DNA from: Strongyloides papillosus
Lineage: Eukaryota; Nematoda; Chromadorea; Rhabditida; Strongyloididae
Direction: 5' to 3'
Length of the DNA: 64,000 nt
Assembly (NCBI GenBank): GCA_005656395.1
Contig: SRSI01000068.1
Span: 62,001-126,000 of the forward strand
Of this stretch, positions 25,445 through 38,688 are shown piece by piece; positions within the stretch are counted from its first letter, which is position 1; each line of letters opens with the position of its first letter. A program made the translations under genes and the position numbers. The notes below the pieces were generated by a model. That model was not told the origin of the DNA and did no database searches. It worked only from the letters and a program-made list of their open reading frames with translations.

Positions 25445-28400
25445 TTATTCTCGTAATCCAGCAATTGAATCTAAAATGTGAATAGAAGCATTATGAACAT
25501 CTTCCATTAAATCTGAATCATCATTAACAATATCGTCACCCATAATTTTCATTTTATCCTCCCCAAAATATTCATTTAGCCGTTCCTGTAAAACTTCAAA
25601 TGAACTCTTCAACATCATGTGGTACTCCACCTGATCTGATGATACAGCTACCTCATTGACCCGCAATGCTTCACTACATTGATGTAATAATTGTTTAAAA
25701 GCTTTTATCAATCTATTTATTTCATCTTCACCATAACGTTGTTTTTGTATTATTGTACTGAATGCCTCTCCATAGGCTAATGGACCAGCATTGACTGTTG
25801 CCTGAACGGCTCCTTGTAATAAAAGTTGTAAACCTTTTAGATCAAGTTTATCTAAGAATGATTTATCATATGTATCCAACTGCATTCCACCATGATTTGA
25901 TGCCTCTTTGGCTGCCTTTAATACCTTTCTTATTTGATCAGCTTTTTTTAGTAAACTTTCACATGCAACTTCAAGTGGATTTAATATTTGCTCTTTTTTA
26001 CCAATTATTTTTTGTCTTCTCTTCATATTTGGAAACGGTTCGTCAATTGTAAGAAAAACTTTTTTAATCATGTGCTTAGCCACATCCGTACTACCTGGAG
26101 GTGCTGAACTATCCAATTTTGGTTCGTCATAGTAAAAACTTTTTATATTTGTATTTGCCCAGTAATCTAATGGATCGGTTCCTTCTTTAACAACAAATGG
26201 ATGTACATGTGTCATTTGGACATATGCTATATTATCTTTAAATGTCCCACTTTTAACATCTTTATCCATGACTAATTTGACATTATCATGACCAAGGCTG
26301 TTTTTAACATTCTCCAACATCTTCTCACTAGCCTCAGCCAATGATGTCAATCCAGGTTCACGATAAATCCACTCAGTTTCATGTTCCTCACCAAAATGGA
26401 ACTTCCCATAAAATATAACTCTAAAATATGCACCAAGATGCCTCTTACCAGAGGTTTTTATTTCACTTAACCTTGAAAATGATTGTTGCAACTCCATACA
26501 TATAGAACCTGCCTTAGTGAAATTAAATTGACTTTCATAGATAGGCAATAGCATCATACAGATACTTGCCGCTGCTTCATACCTTTCAGCCATGAACAAA
26601 TTTTCAATTAAATCCTCTGCTTTCGTCGTGAAATTCTCAATTGTAAACCCGGCTGGCTGTATTGTCTCAACATCAGTCTCCATAACCTTTTCTTCTACGC
26701 AAATTTTGTCGTTTATAGTGTCGAAGAATTTCCAATCTATTTTGATTAAATTCTTCCCAACTAATTCTCTTCCAATTATAGCGAGACAATGAGCCTTACA
26801 AACAGCTGCTTCAGAGAAAAATTTCTGATTGTAATGAGAGGTGGCAAGTGATTGAAGCCATGCATAACGTAATAAAGCACTCCCTCTATATGAATCAGCC
26901 AATTGGATATGAAGTTCCGTCAATTTTATAGGATCATTGGAGCTTTCAAGTAATGCTCCTGTTGCGTTAAGAACACCTTTAAGTTCTTTTATCAAATATA
27001 ATACTGCATTATCATAATTTTCATTATACCTCTCAGAACACCTCTCAACAATTGTTGTTAAGGTAGAAAGACCCTTCTGGAAACGTACACTTCTAGCAAG
27101 AAGGTACTTTTGTCCTAATAATTTAGCCAGTGCCACACCAGTTTGTGTACCAGATCTCCCCAATTTTTCAGATAACGATAAAGGATTTATTGATTTAAAA
27201 GATAATTTTTTCATACCATTCTCATCCTGTCTATAATAAGCTGGTGATATGTTAGAGAACAAATCAAAATTAGTTTTATAAACTAAATGCAACAAAGCTG
27301 CAGCCGAATTTTGGATTGGAACTATCCTTGAATTTAATTGCAGTAAAAGTGCCTCAATTAAATCAGCTAATGGTGTTAGACTACCATTGATAAACAATCT
27401 TTTTTGAAATGTCGTAACAAAAATACCAAGATTAGCTAAAGCATGCAACCTAACATTCTCTGGCCACTCCTCAGACATTAATTTTATCTGAACATTAAGT
27501 ATCCTTATAAAAGCATCCTCCATCTCCTCAAAACTTAATAATTTTGATTGTGTAGAGATGTGATTAGCCAGAGTCTCAGTTGCCGTTAGGACAATCAAAC
27601 ATATCTCCTGTATTAAACTACACTCTTGCATGTAAGCAAATAAAGCTTTCTGGTACTCCTCTCTAATTAATGGATCATCATCATTAAGAGAGTCTTTTGG
27701 AAATTCTATTGTAACTTTGGCGTTTGGTCTTGTTTTTTTAGCTTGTGACAGGTATTTGTTTATGAATACTTCTTGCGGTTCGTAGTGGAAAAAATGTAAT
27801 ACTAATTCAAGGAGGCGTACTAAGTGTAATGTTCCCACCTTGATATCTGAGATTGGTTTTCTGGTGATGTCATTTCTACTTAAATGAGAATCATCCAATG
27901 AATTTATTATTGAGCGGAAGACGTTTGATTTGAGATTGTGTATTACATATAAGACTGATAACAATAAATCTCTGACTTCATGTTTATCAAGTCTTTCAGT
28001 GAGTGTTGCTACAGGAATTTTGCTACTAAGCGGTGTTGCTTGTTCGGGTATAGAAGATAATAATAACTTATCATCATTACTACTCTTATGATGTCCTTTG
28101 ACTGGTGTATTCGGGCCAGAACCATTACAATCAAAAGTCTTTGAAACTAATGTACCAAACTTAGACATTTCACTATGATACGGATTACTTCTTGGTGTAC
28201 GTGCTATTGTCGTTAGGATTGGTGATTCAAATGAAGAAGTAAAAGATTGTTTCAAAATAATTCCACTTGTCTCATTATTACTTATAGTCGTGTTAGGTGA
28301 AGCATTAAGTGACATTGCAGAAGCTTCTATTTCCGTAATATTCTCGAGAACAAATCTTATCAATGGTGAGTAAAGTATCGCTATACGATTTTGGACGGTT

Positions 28401-31400
28401 GAAGCAGCATATCTATCATCAACAGAGTGTTTTGCCAGCATATTCCTAAGTAACTTAATTACTTTCCTCCTACTTTCTTTTGGTTCCCTCATGACAGCTT
28501 TCAGTTCCTGGAGAAGGAGACCAATAGGGAAATGAACAGAACAATAGTGGTCATTTAAGACAAAATTCTCCATATATGGGGTAAATGTTCCCATACCAAC
28601 GAGTTCCGTAATGTTACTTGTATTTGAGAATAACTTTTTAAAGAACCTCTCAACAAATCCAGATGGAGTATCTTCTCTGACTGCCAATGAGGTTGATGTG
28701 TTATCAATTAAACCATCCATTCTTAGTATATTATAATCTTTATCAACTAACAATGGTAGAGATAATTGAAGGAAATGTTCATGGTAAACGATACTTTGTA
28801 CTAAATCAAATTTAAGATCCCTTAAGATTTTGCTTTCATAATTATCATATTTGTTTGCAGCATAGTGATATAACTCAAAAATAAATCCACGATCAGTCAA
28901 AGAGAGACATCCACGTAAGAAATACATCAATGATCCATTAGCTTGGATAATAGCATCACGTGACAAATCTTGAGATCTATGACATATCGTATCAACGAGG
29001 AGTTGAACGAAATCTTTGATAGCTTCCAAAAAATCACTTGAAAATCTTTTACTCCTTTCTTTAAAGTGCAATTCACATGAAACAATATGTGAAGACATAC
29101 ATTTTAATATAATATCAACAATAACACGGAGTTCCGTAAACACTAACAACATTAAATCTAAATCATCATCACAACATTTCAGAAACGGAGTTAATCCCTT
29201 AACCAAACTTTCATGTATTTGTTCATTCTCAAAATCAGTAAAAGTATCACTCCCAATAACCTCCAAAATATATTTTTTAAACAAACTTCTCTTCTCCAAT
29301 TGATTCATTTTTTCAAAGATTTTGAATATACATTTAATTATTTTGTTACTGACGTTCGTTGAGGAGATTTTTGTTAATGTTGAGAGGAGGCGATTTAAAA
29401 TCACATAAAGGAATGGTGTTATTTTTTCTGGTGACACTGTAATTAGACCATCACATCGCCTTCCTATTTTTTCGTAAATTGATTGAATGTGTGTGATTCC
29501 GTTGTCTTTTATGTCACTGTCTCCGAGAGTAATGGTGTTTTGGACGGATACTGAATGTGGGACATCAGAAGGACCGTTTTCTTTAAGAGAATTAATCTTA
29601 CAAGACAATAATGATTCTTCAGTAGATTTTGAATGGGGAAGAGTATGTTCCTTTGTTTGAGTTTCCAAATTTTGACAATGTTGGAAGAAAGACTGAATTC
29701 TTGGTTCTGATGAAAATAGGGATGATATAAGTCTTAGTTTAACTTTAAAGAGACCTTTACCATTTTCAATATATTTGGCATCTGAATTTTTATTTGGTAA
29801 AAAGGAGTTTGCATAATTATTAGGAAGATTCATTGATACTGGTAACTCAAATTCCTGTTCATCATCCTTCATTATCCAACAATCTTTTTGTGATAATGGT
29901 AACCACGAATAACCTATCTCACTTTCCACATTCTCTTTCACCTTCTTTTCAGATAATGCATTTGATATTGATATGTGTTTAAAAGAGAATAATAAATGAT
30001 CTGTTGGTTTTATCGTGACTGGTAACAATACTTTCATTTCACTATTAAATGATGGAAATTGTTCATGATACTGTACTGCACATTCAGAGGACAATAAAAA
30101 TGGACCACTTGGATTTGAAGTGTCAATAATACGAGGAATATTTTCATTATTACAATCACCGGTATTTGTTATTAAACTAACAGAACAACTTATGTTGCGA
30201 GCCTTAGAAAATGCCTTTTGACCATTGTACATAAGATGAACTGGGTACACGTATAATAAGTTAACAACATTAGAATATGGACAACCTATTACATCACCAA
30301 AAGCTTGTAACTCAAAGACAGATGTTGGAGATCCTTTTGGAGAGCAGATGTTAATTTTTGATGCTAATGATTGATTTGGTGAATCAAGTTCAAATGATCC
30401 ACTACTTTCTGGGGCCAATTGGAGGGATGAGTTGTAGAATGTTGGGAACATTGACTTTCTGACATCAGTTTCTATTCTAGTTATCATGCTTGCTTGTGGA
30501 TATGTAATTAATTTACCATTTTTTTCTAATTTTTGAAATTCATTATAATTATAAAGGTACTTATAAATATCGGAGTCAGTGAGTTTACCATCACATTTGT
30601 ATAATTTTAATCTTTCTTCACAATCACCCTTGAATATGGAACGTTTCCCCCAGGCGATACAAGTTCTATAATTACCGAGTTTACTTAATCCTTGATTAAT
30701 ACATTTTTTATACTTCATAGCAGCTTTTGGTACAGTGAAAGGTTTAAAATAAGGTTCCAAAGACATATTGGAAAAGACTCTTTCTACACGTAAAATTAAA
30801 AAAATTGACTCATGAATAGTTGGTAAATTGAAAAATACTTTAATTCTATCTTTTGTGATTAAATTTTCAAATGAATTAGTAGTTGATATCGTTGAATCAG
30901 AGTATATAGTATTAATTGACTCTGTTAATGGTGATTTGTTATCACTAATACCATACCCACTTTCTTTTAACAACTCATCAAATTGTGGATTTGAAACAGA
31001 AAATGAAAATTCTTCTGATAATCTTTTATTATACCTAGCATCAAACACATATCCTTTAACAATAAACGGTTCTATTTGTTCAAAAGTTCCAGGTGATATA
31101 AAAGCTTTAAATTCAAAGTCATAAACTTCTATTGTTATTCTTTTATCATTTTTTGAGGAGATTGAGTTTGAACATGCAACACTTATATCCGATTGTGTTG
31201 GTAATGACATACTATCTTTTTTTATTGAACTTCTACCTGCATCTCTTGTGAACATTTTACTTGATGATTTTATTGTTCTTGATAGTACACAACCTTGTCT
31301 ATCAGAGGATGTTTGTAGTTTTGATAATTGATAATATAATTTAAATAATGTGTTTCTTTCAACTAAAGGTGGTCTTAGAATTTTAGCAATAGCATTTTTT

Positions 31401-33187
31401 CCTTTTTGTATACGTGTTGATGCGGAACTTGATATACTACTATCATTAAACGTATCATCATTTCCCATATCTTCACAGGTACTTGAATTAGCCTCCTGAC
31501 TAGAGTTATGTTTATCTGATATAATAGATGATGAATCTAAAACAAGGCAATTTTTGATAGCTTTATCAATATCAAAAAACCATTTCGTTATATCAAATCC
31601 ATCATCACCAGCAAGTTGTAGGGTTTTTTCTTTATCTTTACTCGAGGTGGAGGAGTCACTTAGTGGACTTTTATCGGAAATAACAATAACAGAACGATTT
31701 TTATTTGTATGTATCATGGCTGATTTTGGATAAAACACCGTGTCAACAGTTTTTTTAATATTTGGATTCTTGATTAACTCAACAACAACTTCGTTTTTTG
31801 TAAAATCTTGTTTAAATATACAATAACGTTTCTTCCCATTTCTGAATTTATCCAATATACTGTTATCAGAACTTAATTGAAGAACCATACCCTCACAGAT
31901 GATATGAGGTAACCTATAGTGCTCAGCATCTAACTTTTCTTGTTTTTCCTCCTCCAATCTTTGATCGATTTCAAAACGAGGTTGTGTAAGTGAATTAACA
32001 TTATCAATTTCACTCTCATCGTACTCTCCATATTTGTTTGAATAATTAAAGTTAATAATTTTCCCTTTGCTATTATATAATTTCAGGCAGTCTTTTGTTA
32101 TCAACCATTCAATATTAGCCATATTAATATTTTCAATTCCTTTATATTTATCACCATATCGACACTTTGTTTTTCCTTCATTAATATCATCCCTAGGAAA
32201 CAATACGATCCCACTGTTTTTTTCATTCTTTAATTGTGCCAAATTATTTTCAATAAAACTTTCATAATCTAATGGTTTTGGTTTAAAAGATTTCCTCTAA
32301 AAAAGGAAGGGGTTAAAAAGTATAACAATATTTCATAACATACCAATGGATTTGAAATTGACATGGCTTTTGTACAAGCTTCTCGAGTTTCCTTTGCCTG
32401 CCCAACTCTCCCGACACTATTTGTAAATCTAGAATAAAAAATGAAATTTTGATATATTCCTATGGGATGTATATATATTAAAAAAGAAACTTTTAAATAT
32501 TTTCCATTCAAATATTTATTGTTATACTTTTTAAAAAGAATCAAATATAATAATAATATTTTGTAGATATTATATACTAAATATATAAACTACACTTATT
32601 CTTATTGATGCACATTGAAGGAAATACAAATAAAAGTTGACAAAAAAAGGGAGATAATAAAGTTGTTGGGTGCCTAAATTTAGATAAATAAACTAATTGT
32701 TAATATATACAATTAGAAATTCAACTCTAATTAATACTACAACTAATTATAATATTGTGATTTAATCAAAAGGAAACTGTCATAATTATAACGTTGTAAA
32801 TAAGATTAATAGAAGTAATAAATTACTGAGGGAACCACTCAAAATATAATAGATGTTCTCGCGTCAAACACTTACTATATTATAATTGAAGTAAATTGAC
32901 AAGTACAATATATTTAGAAATAAAAAAAAAACGTACTTTCGAAGATTATTATTACCAATATGTCCTCCTTTAACAAATCCACTAGTATTACTATATGACT
33001 CTATTGCTCCAGAGTTTTCAGAACTCCCACTAAAGACAGATATTCGATCATCCATACTTCTTTGTTGTTTAATAGGAGTCATTTGTTTTTTACAATTAGG
33101 AGACTTCATATCGAACCATTTGTAATAATTTATAATCAAAATTCCTAAAAATAAAACAAAAATGAGTGTAAGAATTGGAAATGACAT
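25445..33187 (-). CDS. DOCK-D (zizimin, DOCK9/10/11-like) Rho-GTPase guanine nucleotide exchange factor
   Basis: Exons 33187-32937, 32428-32344 and 32296-25445 on minus. Introns are 508 and 47 nt; total 2395 residues from the first Met. The joins restore the DOCK-D start signature: RKFTNSVGR across junction 1, and KPKPLDYESFIENN just after junction 2. A divergent PH-like region lies at about 240-345. DHR1/C2 begins near 790 (YVYPVHLMYNGQKAFSKARN) and includes IGYSWLPL. The C-terminal catalytic DHR2 occupies roughly 1910-2380 and includes GAYFRVIFYGKFHF and YVQMTHVHPF. Zizimins activate Cdc42 or Rac at membranes. Vertebrate members are about 2050-2180 residues, so this copy is longer, mainly in low-complexity loops. 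The first Met opens a hydrophobic segment; a second Met at 33109 would give a cytosolic 2369-residue protein, and that start is equally possible. Confidence 0.9.
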
Positions 33188-33294
33188 GGAAAAAACGATG
33201 TATAATTCAGTAGAAATATAATAGTAGTATAAAAAACTTTAAACAAAAGAAATATGTTTATGGATGAGTGGAGAAAAAAGGAAATTTAAGAGAA

Positions 33295-33657
33295 TTATAT
33301 TTTTAAAATATGGTTAGATTTTGTATTATAAGAACCATATTGTAATAAACGACTTTTTCGGTTCATACCCTCTTCATGCCATTTATGTATTATCATACAC
33401 CAAATATGGACAAATTCAAAGATAGAACAAAATGTGCATATATATGGATACAATACTAAGTTGGCATTACATTTATTATATGTATGAGGACATCTGTATA
33501 TAAATATATAACATGTTTGCTTATGGCAATACATTATAATTTTTTTTGAATAAAGAAGACCAGGACTGGTTCTGGAGGGCAAAGAGAGAAAGATGTTTGT
33601 TGGAAGAAAAATTATAGAAGCGTTCATAACCCTACAACACCAACTAACATCATCCAT
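33295..33657 (-). CDS. Possible small Cys-rich hypothetical protein (weak)
   Basis: A 120-codon open frame beginning MDDVSWCCRV, with many Cys, His and Tyr residues and a basic C-terminal end. It lies 107 nt upstream of the DOCK start on the same strand. I recognise no domain. The second half (from about codon 55) looks more protein-like than the first, and a T-rich ...ATACAG sequence before it could be a splice acceptor, so this may be one exon of a larger gene or simply a chance frame. Confidence 0.25.
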   Translation of the reverse strand: MDDVSWCCRVMNASIIFLPTNIFLSLPSRTSPGLLYSKKIIMYCHKQTCYIFIYRCPHTYNKCNANLVLYPYICTFCSIFEFVHIWCMIIHKWHEEGMNRKSRLLQYGSYNTKSNHILKI

Positions 33658-35415
33658 ATGAAAGTTTAAGTTACTTTTGCATAAAATATTTAATCGTTAT
33701 ATATTATTTTTCAATATAAATAGATAAAATATATATATATAAATGAAAGTATGAAGTAAATTTTGTATATTCCTCCAGAGACAAAGGAAATGGTCAACGG
33801 ATTAAGATTAATTTTACAGATAAACAAAATTTTGAGGATTCTATTATTAATAAGAGATGGAAAAGTAAGATGAAGCCTCAAATTTTCATTTATATACTGA
33901 TTCTAGTAAATATTCATCTTAAGATTTGAACCATAGATAATGATAATCTAATAATTTTCTTGATGAATATGTATAAGTACACTATTTAGATTTATATATA
34001 TATCTAACTACCACAAAATTTATAATGAAAGTATTGTTAAATTTAAAAAACAGTAGAAACGATAAAGAGAATAAAATGAAATATAATAATAAAGACAAAT
34101 AGAATTCATGATTAGTAAAGTATGATAAATTAAATTAAAAAATCTAATAAATGAAGAAAAATGTATATATGCACAAGATATTAGATAGAATATACAAGTC
34201 CTTTTTTAATACAAAGAAACGGCAGTGATAGAAAATAAGTGCAAATGAAGGTTGTGAAAATAATTAAAAAAAGTAATATACAAATAGTTATCCCAAGATT
34301 AAAAGTCTTACATAAAAACAAATGAGAATAGTCAAAAGTTTTGATAAAAATTTTTAAAGCCATTAACTTAGGTTGTATATTTTCTTTAAACTTTTCTTCT
34401 TTATTATTTGATAAACACATACGTTTTGTCTTTTTCTTCTATAAAAGAGGTAGTACTCCTCTAAATATTTAAATATACATAATGAATATATTTATTGGTG
34501 AAATTTTATATGATAAATTGCGTTTAATAAAAACATAATTGTTGTGTCCCTTAAATAATATATATGAAATCAATTTGTTTCAAGAATGAGAATAAACAAT
34601 TTTAAAGAATTGGTAATGATGGGGGTTAAAAAAGTATAGATAAATTATCATCTCAAATATTACTAAAACATTAAAATATTTATTTTTATAATCATGTTAA
34701 AAATAATTAGACAAATGTCATATTTTTAAACAAATAATTTAAGATATATATAAATATAAGATGCAATATTATGGAAAAGTCATCTACTTAAATTTTTAAA
34801 ATGAGACTATATATGATAAATTTTAAGTATCATTAGTAGTAAAAATATAGAAATATATAATTTTCATTAGTATATTATTTGAGTATTATTTTGACAAGAG
34901 GAGTGTTAAATATGTCTGCGCAAAAGGTGTAGAAAACTATAAAATTCTAAATATCAAAAGTTTAATACATATAATGATTAGTTTGTTGAAGGAATTTAAA
35001 AGTGTTAATGTTATTGCAACTTTGAATATTATATTCTTTTAAGCAACTTGATAAATAAGTAGGAGAGAAAATGAATAGGAAAAAAAAAGTAGATGATTTT
35101 TATAGAATGCAACCTTAAATAATGGAGAAAGAATATATCGAAAATTGAAACAGGTATTTATTATTTCGTGACTCGGTATGTTATGGTCTTGATATGATTT
35201 TAATATTCACGCCAAAAATTAATGGTATTATGTGTATTCTCTATTATGTTATTTCACCTTTAACCTTTAATAATGACATTTTTAACTTATTTCTCATGAT
35301 GTGTGATAGTTCTTTTAACGACATTTCCTTGTTATATTTGTGAGTAAAATTTATCTTTAACTAATATTATCACTAAAATTTAATTTAACAAAAAGTCTTT
35401 TTATATTATAATAAT
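33658..35415. other. Intergenic region between DDX19 and DOCK
   Basis: AT-rich, apart from the weak ORF at 34181-34420. No other coding frame, RNA gene or repeat was recognised. Confidence 0.5.
34181..34420 (-). CDS. Possible small single-TM hypothetical protein (weak)
   Basis: A 79-codon frame with a charged N-terminal third (NKEEKFKENIQ) and a hydrophobic stretch near residues 40-68 that could span a membrane. A GTAAGA inside the frame could also be a splice donor. No family recognised; AT-rich DNA makes such hydrophobic frames by chance. Confidence 0.2.
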   Translation of the reverse strand: MCLSNNKEEKFKENIQPKLMALKIFIKTFDYSHLFLCKTFNLGITICILLFLIIFTTFICTYFLSLPFLCIKKGLVYSI

Positions 35416-36933
35416 TTATGAGTTTTGGATAGCTTCAACTTCCTCAAAATTCTCCGGATCAAGTGGAATGATTTCTTTATTAAAATATTTTTGTATAGTT
35501 AACATTTGATCCATACTTCTCTGTGAATCGATAAAGTTTATTGCAATACCAAATTTTCCAAATCTCCCTGTTCTACCAATACGATGATAATACACATCAA
35601 AATCAGGGTCTCCTTTACTATCTAATGGTAAGTCGTAATTTATAACCAATGTAACCTGAGGAAAGTCTAATCCTCTAGCAGCAACATTTGTTGTAACGAG
35701 AACTCTCGCCTTCTCATCGCGAAAATCTTTGACAGTATTAATACGTTGTTGAGAAGTCAAATTTCCATGTAGACGTAGGACTTTTCTTCCCTTCTCCTCC
35801 AATTTATATGTTATCCAATCTGAGCTAGCTTTCGTATGAGTGAAGATTATTGTTGATGCAATTGTTAGAGCACCATATAAATTACATAAAGCCATATATT
35901 TGTACTCTCTTGAATCACATTTGACATAGTATTGCTTAATATTATCAAGAGCTAATAATTCTTTTTTAATACTATAAATTTAAACAAAAAAAAGTTAGTC
36001 TTATTGTATATGATATGGAATAAATTATAACTTACGATAGAATAATAGCATTTGGTACAAGTGCAGTTGCTAATTTTTTGACATTCTCTTCAAATGTGGC
36101 TGAAAAAAGCATAGTTTGTACTTTTGGACTTTGAGATAATATTTTTTTGTGTATGAGAACTGACATAGTTTGGTAGCCTTGTGTAGATACCATTACATCA
36201 GCCTCATCTAATACGAAACATTTGATATTAGAATGATTCAATCTTATGGGAACTTTAGTTATTAATTTGTATACTGTTCCTGGTGTTCCAATGACAATGT
36301 GACTTTTGATTGACTCTGTAGGGTGGTTGTCCTTGATGGCATAGAATATCTCAAGTCCTTCCATTTTCTTACCTAATGATGAGACAACCTCTCCAATTTG
36401 TTTAGCTAACTCTAATGTTGGTGCCATACAAATACATTGTGGTTCCATTACAGATATGTCAATTTTATGAAGCATAGTTAAGACAAATGTTGCTGTTTTT
36501 CCTGTTCCACTTTGAGATTGTGCAATAAGATCGGAAGCTGGTTCTTGCAATAATAGTGGTAGTGCAGTTCCTTGGATGTTTGAAGGCATTAAATAATTAA
36601 TTTCAGGAAGTCGATCAAGTAATTCTTTTTTCCTAAAAAATATGTTTTATTAAAATAATAGGAACATAAAAAAATAATGTAATTGAACAAAAAAATTTTT
36701 CTTTATCTTACAATCTTAGTGAATAAAAACTATCTGCTGAGTATAGTGGTGAATCAGGATTTTGTTGTTGACTTAAAACTTCAACAGTACCTTTCTTTAA
36801 CTCTTCCAGACGACTGTTTAGTATTTTATTCAAAAGTGAAATTTCTTCTCTTGGTATATCTTAGAAAAAATCATGATAGATAGTGGAAGATTTATCAAAA
36901 CAAACCTTTCTCAATTTCATTTTCATCTTCCAT
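35416..36933 (-). CDS. DEAD-box RNA helicase, DDX19/Dbp5 orthologue
   Basis: Four exons on minus: 36933-36906, 36859-36712, 36632-36036 and 35971-35416; introns 46, 79 and 64 nt; 442 residues (human DDX19B has 479). The start MEDENEIEK comes from a 28-nt first exon. Motifs in order: Q-motif region with MPSNIQ at 74; Walker A SQSGTGKT at 98-105; motif Ia PTLELAKQ (Leu where most DEAD-box proteins have Arg; DDX19 also departs here); DEAD at 201-204 within VLDEADVM; SAT at 236-238; IKQYYVKCDSRE linker; ARGLDFPQV; HRIGRTGRFG. The GTPGTV and TQGYQ segments and the linker are typical of DDX19 rather than other helicases. Dbp5 remodels mRNPs at the cytoplasmic face of the nuclear pore with Gle1 and is needed for mRNA export. 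Confidence 0.92.
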
Positions 36934-38688
36934 AATAAATTATTTTAGGAATAATTTAGTTAAAAATAAATTGTAGTAAACTTATAAAGTGATTTGGAAA
37001 AAAATTTGACACGATGTCGATTTGTATAAATATAAAAGAATTGATCGGCCACGACCTGTCGTTTGTTGTACATATAGATGGTGATTATTATAAACACTTC
37101 CGCTACTTTGTTGATTAATAGTTGAAGTAGTTTCTTTAACTTTATTATTATTAGTTTATTTAAACTGAAAATTAATCATCTAGACATCTTTCTTATCTTT
37201 TATAGTTATTTACAACTAATTGTCTAATCCATTCATACTATTTTATATGTATCTATTCAAATTATTTCTATTCTAACACTTCCTTTAAAAATATTTTATT
37301 TATTTAAGCAAATTTATTTATTAAATAAAATGTATTTTATTTTTAAAATGCCATCCAAAATATAAAATTGGTAAGAATGTTACTATTAAATGTCAATATA
37401 ATGGTCAAAAAAAAGCACTTTAAAACATATAAATATATTTATAAAAGTTTTTTTTTAAATATTTATGTAAGTATAAATCTATTAAAATAAATTTCTTTAT
37501 ATTCTGATTTTAAGATGTATCCGTGTAGTGTTTTTTATAATATGATAATTTAATTATTAAATTAAATATTTTTTTTATCTTCGTTAGATGGAAGAAGACG
37601 TGCATTTTATCTTGAATCAAATAATATATTTTACGTCATTACTTCTATATAATAATTTCTTCTTTTTTTATACAGGAATGTTTAAAAATTATATAAAGGT
37701 TAATTTTTATCTGTATAAATATAAGAGGCAAGTTAAATATAGATTAATATTAAATATTGTACTATAATTCCATGTATTATCCCTTTAATGATTTTTTTAA
37801 TTTATAATCTCTAAAATTTATCATTTTATCTTTTTTTTAGTAAAAAAAATTTTATAATACGAATTATTAAGGAATTATAAATAATTTTCCCATGGTTACC
37901 CCGATTATATTTTTTAATCAGTTGATATTCAAAAATGATAATTTACTAATTTACCATTTATTTTGTGTTATCTTATCAGTCTAAAATAATTGTGTGAAAT
38001 TTATGTTATGTAAGACAGTTTTGTGTTGAGTTGTGGGAGAAAAAGTCAAAGTATGCCTACCGAAAAGAGTGGTATATTGAAAATTTAACTCTAGTTTAGG
38101 AAGGAGTTTCTTTATTGTTAAATTAGGGCCTCCTCTATTTCATCATTCTTACCTCCTTTTTATTTATTATTTAATAGAGATGTATGTTGTAGACAGTGTA
38201 TACATAGTTGGAGGGAGTATTATTTTAATATAACATTTTTAAATTTTTCTTTCTTTAGCAAGTATAGTGTAAACTTTTATATCGCTTATCTCTACTTTTA
38301 TTATCTACACATATCACGCTATAATTTTCTGAATGTATATATATGTTAATATATGTCTACTTACAAAATTTCATCGACATTCGAGGCATATATTCATATA
38401 TTTTCTAATACCATCTTTCTTGATGCTCCACCTTGTTTGAACAAGTTATGTATATTATTTTCACAATAAAGGAGTGATTAAGGGTTGTCTTTACAAAATT
38501 TTTGTATTATTTTTAAATATTACCATGAGGCGTGGAGCTAGGGCTAATTATATATAAGAAAAGAATATCTTTTTATAACACTTATTTGTTTATACCAATA
38601 AAAATTTTTTCCTACATTTCTTATTAATGCAATATTATTTTATTATTATTTCGTTTTTAGGTTACAACAACTCGTTTCAAATTATAGT
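36934..38688. other. Divergent intergenic region, DDX19 / cystathionine gamma-lyase
   Basis: About 1.75 kb holding both upstream regions. Toward the plus-strand gene there is a short GC-richer patch followed by TATATAAG at 38551-38558, and a T-rich AG acceptor at 38659-38660. Nothing coding was recognised. Confidence 0.5.
38551..38558 (+). promoter_or_regulatory. Candidate TATA box of cystathionine gamma-lyase
   Basis: TATATAAG following a locally GC-richer segment (38527-38545), 138 nt before the ATG and about 100 nt before a TTTTTAG acceptor at 38654-38660. Inferred only from position and sequence. Confidence 0.3.

Noticed and set aside
34444..34464. AGAGGTAGTACTCCTCT, a possible microRNA-like hairpin
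   Set aside because: The stem is only five or six pairs and the flanks do not extend it; not a let-7-type precursor.
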